This document shows positions 59,701 through 64,000 of a stretch of 64,000 nt of DNA, one piece after another. The DNA is from Batkoa obscura. Taxonomy: Eukaryota; Entomophthoromycota; Entomophthoromycetes; Entomophthorales; Batkoaceae. Both the position numbers and the translations under genes were made by a program. Below the pieces are notes generated by a model. That model ran no database searches and was not told where the DNA came from. It saw nothing but the letters and a program-made list of their open reading frames with translations. The first letter of the stretch is position 1. Each line of letters opens with the position of its first letter. The stretch is taken from assembly GCA_030770535.1 (NCBI GenBank), contig JASVEC010000005.1, positions 310,001-374,000 of the forward strand, read 5' to 3'.

Positions 59701-59940
59701 TTAATCAATCTCCATTTTAGTATAACTAATCGGATCACCAATACTTTGACACTGATCAAAGATATAAATAAATTCATTGATATAAGGATTTTTGCCAAAC
59801 TCATCGCATCAAATAAGTCCAACAGAACACACCGTTTGAGATATCATAATTTCCAATGGTAATCTTCTACTTTTCAAGAATAAAACAACCATTAACGGCT
59901 TTTTTATATTCAAAAGTTGCATCATTTCATTTCTAACATC
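59701..59940 (-). pseudogene. Coding remnant, unrecognised
   Basis: A minus-strand stretch with protein-like composition: MMQLLNIKKPLMVVLFLKSR near the start and DEFGKNPYINEFIYIFDQCQ then SIGDPISYTKMEID at the end, with one TGA in frame between. It has no clear start. It may be a decayed gene or a fragment of a mobile element; no family recognised. Confidence 0.35.
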
Positions 59941-60247
59941 CGTTTAGTATACTATCTTTTACATTTGGTCAAAATGCGCCTTTGATTTATTTAAAATCTT
60001 TTCAATTTTTAAAGTTACCTACTTAATCAAACTTTATCTATGACTAGTTGAATTACTACAGTAAGACATTCATTTATCGTTTTGATAATATATAAATTAG
60101 TAAGGAAATATTCAGATTCATTGTTTGTGAGTATACTTTGGCTATCTTAATGTTAATAAGATTATTTTAACTTGATATTTACTTTAAAGCATAGTTGATA
60201 ATACACAATAGCTTTTATTTAACATTACTTTCGCAAATTAATGCTTC

Positions 60248-60355
60248 ATATGGGGATGTGTTTTTTTGTTTAAGAACTTTACCAATAATCTTTCCGCTCA
60301 AATAGCGCTTAAAAAATGTAAAAAGTGATGAAACCAAAAAAAACACCCCCATATT
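60248..60355 (+). repeat. MITE-like 105-bp element, copy I (best preserved)
   Basis: Reads ATATGGGGATGTGTTTTTTT at the left and AAACACCCCCATATTT at the right, giving imperfect terminal inverted repeats of about 20 bp (ATATGGGGATGT, a T-run, G). The interior has GTTTAAGAACTTTACC, CTCAAATAGCGCTTAAAA with a central AGCGCT palindrome, and GTGATGAAACC. There is no coding capacity. About ten copies occur in this window, in both orientations. The short length, inverted ends and copy number fit a non-autonomous DNA transposon (MITE). The target duplication is unclear because the flanks are A/T only; TA is possible. Confidence 0.88.
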
Positions 60356-60377
60356 TTATCCTTCTTCCGCCATTCAT

Positions 60378-60734
60378 TTGTATACCCATTTTTCTACACT
60401 GATATTCTCCTTTGGTTCTATTTTGCTTCGACAAATTATTTGCATTACACTACCAAGTTTAATATTTAAATCGTCTGCTTCTTTTTTCACTGATTTTCCT
60501 TCTTCCTTTACCAATTTAAATAAATCCTTTTTGGCCTCATCGCTTATTATACTACGCTTTTTTTAGGGGGCTTTTTAATTTATTAAGTTCTTCTATATTT
60601 ACTTTACCTCCATCCACCATACCTGCTTTTTTTGAATTTATAATTTTAACTAATACATATCTATCATCACAAATAATAGTCTGAGCAATGTTATATTTAA
60701 TAAATGAATGTTCTCCTGCTTCTCTTATATCCAT
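60378..60734 (-). pseudogene. Transposase-like HTH gene fragment (DNA transposon)
   Basis: Minus-strand coding remains in two overlapping frames separated by a one-base shift near 60550-60560. The first part starts MDIREAGEHSFIKYNIAQTI. The second contains SDEAKKDLFKLVKEEGKSVK and KEADDLNIKLGSVMQIICR, which has the look of the N-terminal helix-turn-helix of Tc1/IS630-type DDE transposases. No catalytic domain is visible downstream, where MITE-like copy I begins 22 bases away. The assignment to a plain DNA transposon rests on the HTH pattern only. Confidence 0.45.
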
Positions 60735-61242
60735 TTGCCTTCACTCACTATCTTAATTAATTTTTCCATAGCCTCTATCTCGTTTAGGAAGTCTTATTAA
60801 GCTAAATAATTTCATTTCTTCTTTTAAACTATTATAAAGTTCACCAAAAGTTTTTGTAATAATTTAATAACTTTTTAACTACTTAATAAAAGTTTATAAG
60901 CTGTTTTTTAAATACTTTTATTTTATTTTACTAGCTTTTTCTTTAAAAGTTGTATAAAATAAACTTCTTTTAATATATAAATATAATATATATGTATATA
61001 TATAAAGTTTAAATCTGAAAATATATGATTAAATTATTAATTATTGAAGACTTTCAGTTTAATAAAAAAGATATCTGAAACACTTTTAAAAGCAAAAAGG
61101 TAAGAATTTTATAAAAATTTACTGTATAAAAAATAAAATAAAAATATTAATAAAAAAATATTTTTTGAAAATCAAATAACTTAATAATAAAATAATTTTT
61201 AAACCTTTTTTAAAAGCTAATCTTAAAAAAAAGACATTAAAT
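60735..61242. other. Extremely AT-rich stretch
   Basis: No gene. The left part may continue the transposon fragment. GC content by eye drops sharply from about 60.9 kb. Confidence 0.45.
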
Positions 61243-61634
61243 TGTGTTTTGTGAAAGTTGGTACTCAGTGGTAGGAGTTAAAAGCAGTTCTTGGTTGATT
61301 AAGTTGCCTTGAGTCAAAAGGTTTTAGTTTACGTAACTAAGATAGACTCAAATTAGTAAGAATAGTGCACAATAGGCTACGAACTATGTAAAACAAATAG
61401 AATAGAAGATACTACTGTAAATCTACATAAGATATTGTCAGAAAGACTTAGTGGCTTTATTAAAGGTATGATATCAGGGAGTAATTCAGTTGAAAAGCTT
61501 CGAGTTACCATGTTGAAGAATCTCTTTTATACTCCAACCGGGCGGCTATATATAAGCAACATTATAACAGTTATTCCTTATTATATTTGCTAACTATGTA
61601 CATTAAAATGTGGACAATAGATTCTTCGTGATCA
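61243..61634 (+). mobile_element. Solo-LTR-like fossil, possibly Ty1/Copia type
   Basis: A 392-bp segment that starts TG and ends CA, contains a TATA-like GGCTATATATAAGC near 61543, and is followed two bases later by TGGTAGCAATT, similar to Ty1/Copia primer-binding sites (TGGTAGC). It is richer in GC than the surrounding DNA. No internal retroelement genes are seen, so it would be a solo or truncated copy. Age unknown; the surroundings are strongly decayed. Confidence 0.35.
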
Positions 61635-63379
61635 GGTGGTAGCAATTCTCACAGCAAATCTATATAAGGAACTCTGAATTGACTATTATGCTATAATCAA
61701 TCATAGAGTTAATGAAGCGATATTTCACAGTTTTTGCAGTTTTTAGTTTTTTTTTGTTTTTTTAGCTAATAAAACTTGCTGTAACATTATATTTAATAAA
61801 TAAATGTTTTATAGCTTTTTTTGTATCTATTTTTTCTTTATTTATTAATTATATTAACTTTTCTTTAATTTTTTAATTTATTTTAATATGTTTTCAAAAG
61901 CTATTAAAATTTTTTATATTTTTTATTATTTGTATATTTATAAAGATGTATTTTTTTATTTAAGGATTTTATTAATAATTTTTCTGCTTAAATAGCATTT
62001 GAAAAATGGAAAAAATGATAAAATCAAAAAAAACCTTTTTTTATTTTATTTTTTAATTTCAAATTTATTATTTTTTGATTTTTTGATTATTTTTTTTAAA
62101 ATAGTATTTATTGCAGTATTATAATTAACAAATAAATGTTCTATTGCTTTTTTTGTATTTATCTTCTATTAATCTATTAGTTTAATTAAAGAAAAAAAGT
62201 CCTTATAAAATATCAATATTTTTCAATTTAAAATCTTTATATTTATTTTTAAATTAAATCGTTTATTATTGATTTGTCTGGATAAATGTATTTATTATAA
62301 TTTAAACTTATTATAAATATAAAAATCATTGTTTTTAGAAATACTATGTTTTAATTAAAAATACTATAAATAAAATAATATTATTTTTATAAATTGATTT
62401 AAATAAAGAAATCTTAAAATTAATTTAAACTTTTAACAGTTTTAAATAGTTTAACAAAGTAATGCAAATTATAAAAAATAATTTCATAGCTTATATTTTA
62501 TATGAAAAAATAAAAATTAATTTTGCTTGTAAATATAAAACTTTATTAACTAAAAAATTAATTGTCTTAATTTATTAAAGTTTTTTTTCATTATTAACAT
62601 TAAAATAATTGTATTCTTTACCTGGTGCTTATAGTTTTTTTTATAAATAATAAACCTTAGTCACATTTTTAATTATAAAGTTTAAAAAAAATTGTTTTAA
62701 TTATATTAATATAAATATAAGTGTTTTAAAAATTAAGTTAAAACTTTTTTAGTAAAAAATTAATTTTTAATAATATAAAATTAAGACTAAAGCTAAAGGT
62801 GAGTTAAAGTTAAAATTGAAGTCAAAGTTTTTTTAAAAATACTAAAAAATCAAAAATGGTTTATAAAATAGTAACTTGATTTTTTAACCTAATTGGAGCT
62901 TTTTTTGATTAAATTTTTACAAGTTAAATTTTTAGAAATAAACTTTTTTTACTTAATGCTTTTATATATTAAGCTATTACTTTATTAAACTAATATCAAA
63001 TAAATAAAAACAATCTATTTCTATAATAACTAATAAACTTAATAAATCTTGACATTAAATAACATTACCAACTTTAATATTAATAATATCTATTTTTCTT
63101 TATAAAAACCCTTTTTTATCTTCCAGTCATCAAATTAAAGTAATAAAACCTAACAAATAAAAATCTTCTTTGATCCACTAATAACCTTAATAAAATAGTT
63201 GGATGGCTTAAATTTCAACTAAACTTAACTAAAGTCTCAGGGTTTGATTGGTTAATTTTATAATTTTTATACGTATCATCAAGAATAATAAATTTCGAAA
63301 ATCAAGTAAAACATTAAAATAAAAAAACAATAATTAATATCTTTTTATTATTATTTATAATAACTTCAAATAAATAAAG
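61635..63379. other. Hyper-AT-rich decayed repeat tract
   Basis: About 1.7 kb dominated by A/T runs. It contains MITE-like copy J and two segments (about 61770-61850 and 62095-62180) that align with 60680-60760 around TTTAATAAATGAATGTTC, with most differences being C-to-T. No gene is seen until the BCKDH gene at 63380. Confidence 0.5.
61943..62039 (+). repeat. MITE-like 105-bp element, copy J (heavily C-to-T mutated)
   Basis: Aligns end to end with the copy at 60248, but nearly every difference is C-to-T or G-to-A: GGGGATG has become AAAGATG, GCTCAAATAGCGCT has become GCTTAAATAGCATT, and the right-hand C run has become T. Confidence 0.75.
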
Positions 63380-64000
63380 ATGACTTTTATAAGAGGAAAA
63401 AGGCTGGTATCTCAATTAGTAACTAAATCACAAGTAAATTAAAAATCTTATACATCATCTTTTGGAAAGCTAATTCTGTACTGTATAGTTCCGTTGTCTT
63501 AGTAACACCAAACCAATTTCCATGGCTAGTAGTGGTAGTCCACCCCCAGCAGAGGGATTTCTTCCTGGTGTAGCACATTCTAAATTTATTAAAAGTAGCC
63601 CAGAACAAGCCTTAAAAAATCCAGAATTAAGGGAAGTTGGCATGGAATATGGTAAGTAATTTGTATTTAAAATAATATTAATAGAATTATAATGTTTAAT
63701 TTTTATATATTATATATTCATTAATTTAGCTGAAACTAAAAAAATGAATTATTTTACTGCATTAAATGATGCTATGGGGATTGCTTTAGCAACTGATGAA
63801 ACTGCTTGTATCTTTGGTGAAGATGTAGCTTTTGGTGGGGTTTTTAGATGTACTTCAGGATTAGCTGATAAATTTGGTAAGTTTTAAAGAAACCAAAAGA
63901 ATAAGGTTTTTATTTTTAATTAATAAAATAAATAGGCAAAGATCGAGTATTTAATACCCCATTAACTGAACAAGGTATAGCTGGATTTGGTATTGGTATG
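63380..64000 (+). CDS. BCKDHB: Branched-chain 2-oxoacid dehydrogenase E1 beta subunit (5' part)
   Basis: Exons 63380-63433, 63489-63651, 63730-63876 and 63936 onward; the gene runs off the window after about 143 residues. The first exon is basic and hydroxylated, a likely mitochondrial presequence. The mature part has [40 protein letters not shown] and [20 protein letters not shown], which match the E1-beta thiamine-diphosphate enzyme fold of BCKDH more closely than pyruvate dehydrogenase E1-beta (the GGVFRCT and CEQGI-type blocks). With E1-alpha, E2 and E3 it oxidatively decarboxylates the keto acids of Leu, Ile and Val in the mitochondrial matrix. Phase is kept across all three introns. Confidence 0.93.

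Overview
The window is very AT-rich fungal nuclear DNA. Genes carry many short introns of about 40-70 bases with GTAAGT-like donors. Fungal marks are a Zn2Cys6 regulator, Pap1-type and ATF-type bZIP factors, a Pom1/DYRK2-type kinase, Gtr1, Los1/exportin-T, and two secreted repeat proteins built for Kex2-type processing. NIPSNAP, STIMATE, Timeless and a branched-chain ketoacid dehydrogenase E1-beta subunit, together with the AT bias and intron density, suggest an early-diverging fungus. An Entomophthoromycotina (Conidiobolus-like) genome is my best guess; this is inference, not proof.

Layout. 0.4-3.7 kb: STIMATE membrane protein, PDCD5 and a serine racemase-like enzyme. 4.6-6.4 kb: a divergent pair of secreted repeat proteins with RR/KR-bounded units. 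8.2-9.1 kb: Pap1-like bZIP factor, then about 4 kb without genes. 13.3-20.6 kb: a signalling and transcription block (DYRK kinase, Zn2Cys6 factor, ATF-type bZIP). 22.3-29.7 kb: RAMP4/Ysy6, Gtr1/RagA, an unrecognised membrane-anchored protein, a DUF4419 protein and a tethered class 3 lipase. 29.7-38 kb: an accessory island holding a decayed virus-like element (cap-methyltransferase-like and D6/D11-type helicase remains) and several short inverted-repeat elements. 38-56.6 kb: housekeeping genes (drug/H+ antiporter-type MFS, POP5, a C2H2 protein, Timeless/Tof1, NIPSNAP, F-box/ankyrin protein, exportin-T, anion:cation symporter-type MFS). 56.6-63.3 kb: a second repeat-rich stretch with a diverged duplication, a transposase remnant, an LTR-like piece and extreme C-to-T/G-to-A decay. 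63.4 kb to the end: the 5' part of the BCKDH E1-beta gene.

The strongest unusual signals are four. (1) A roughly 105-bp MITE-like family, about ten copies in 64 kb, concentrated in the two accessory stretches. (2) The divergent Kex2-type repeat-peptide gene pair. (3) The fossil cytoplasmic-type virus-like element. (4) Repeat-directed C-to-T decay near 61-62 kb. Exon structures were assembled by hand from splice signals, reading phase and family resemblance; their lengths sum to whole codons in every spliced gene that lies complete in the window.
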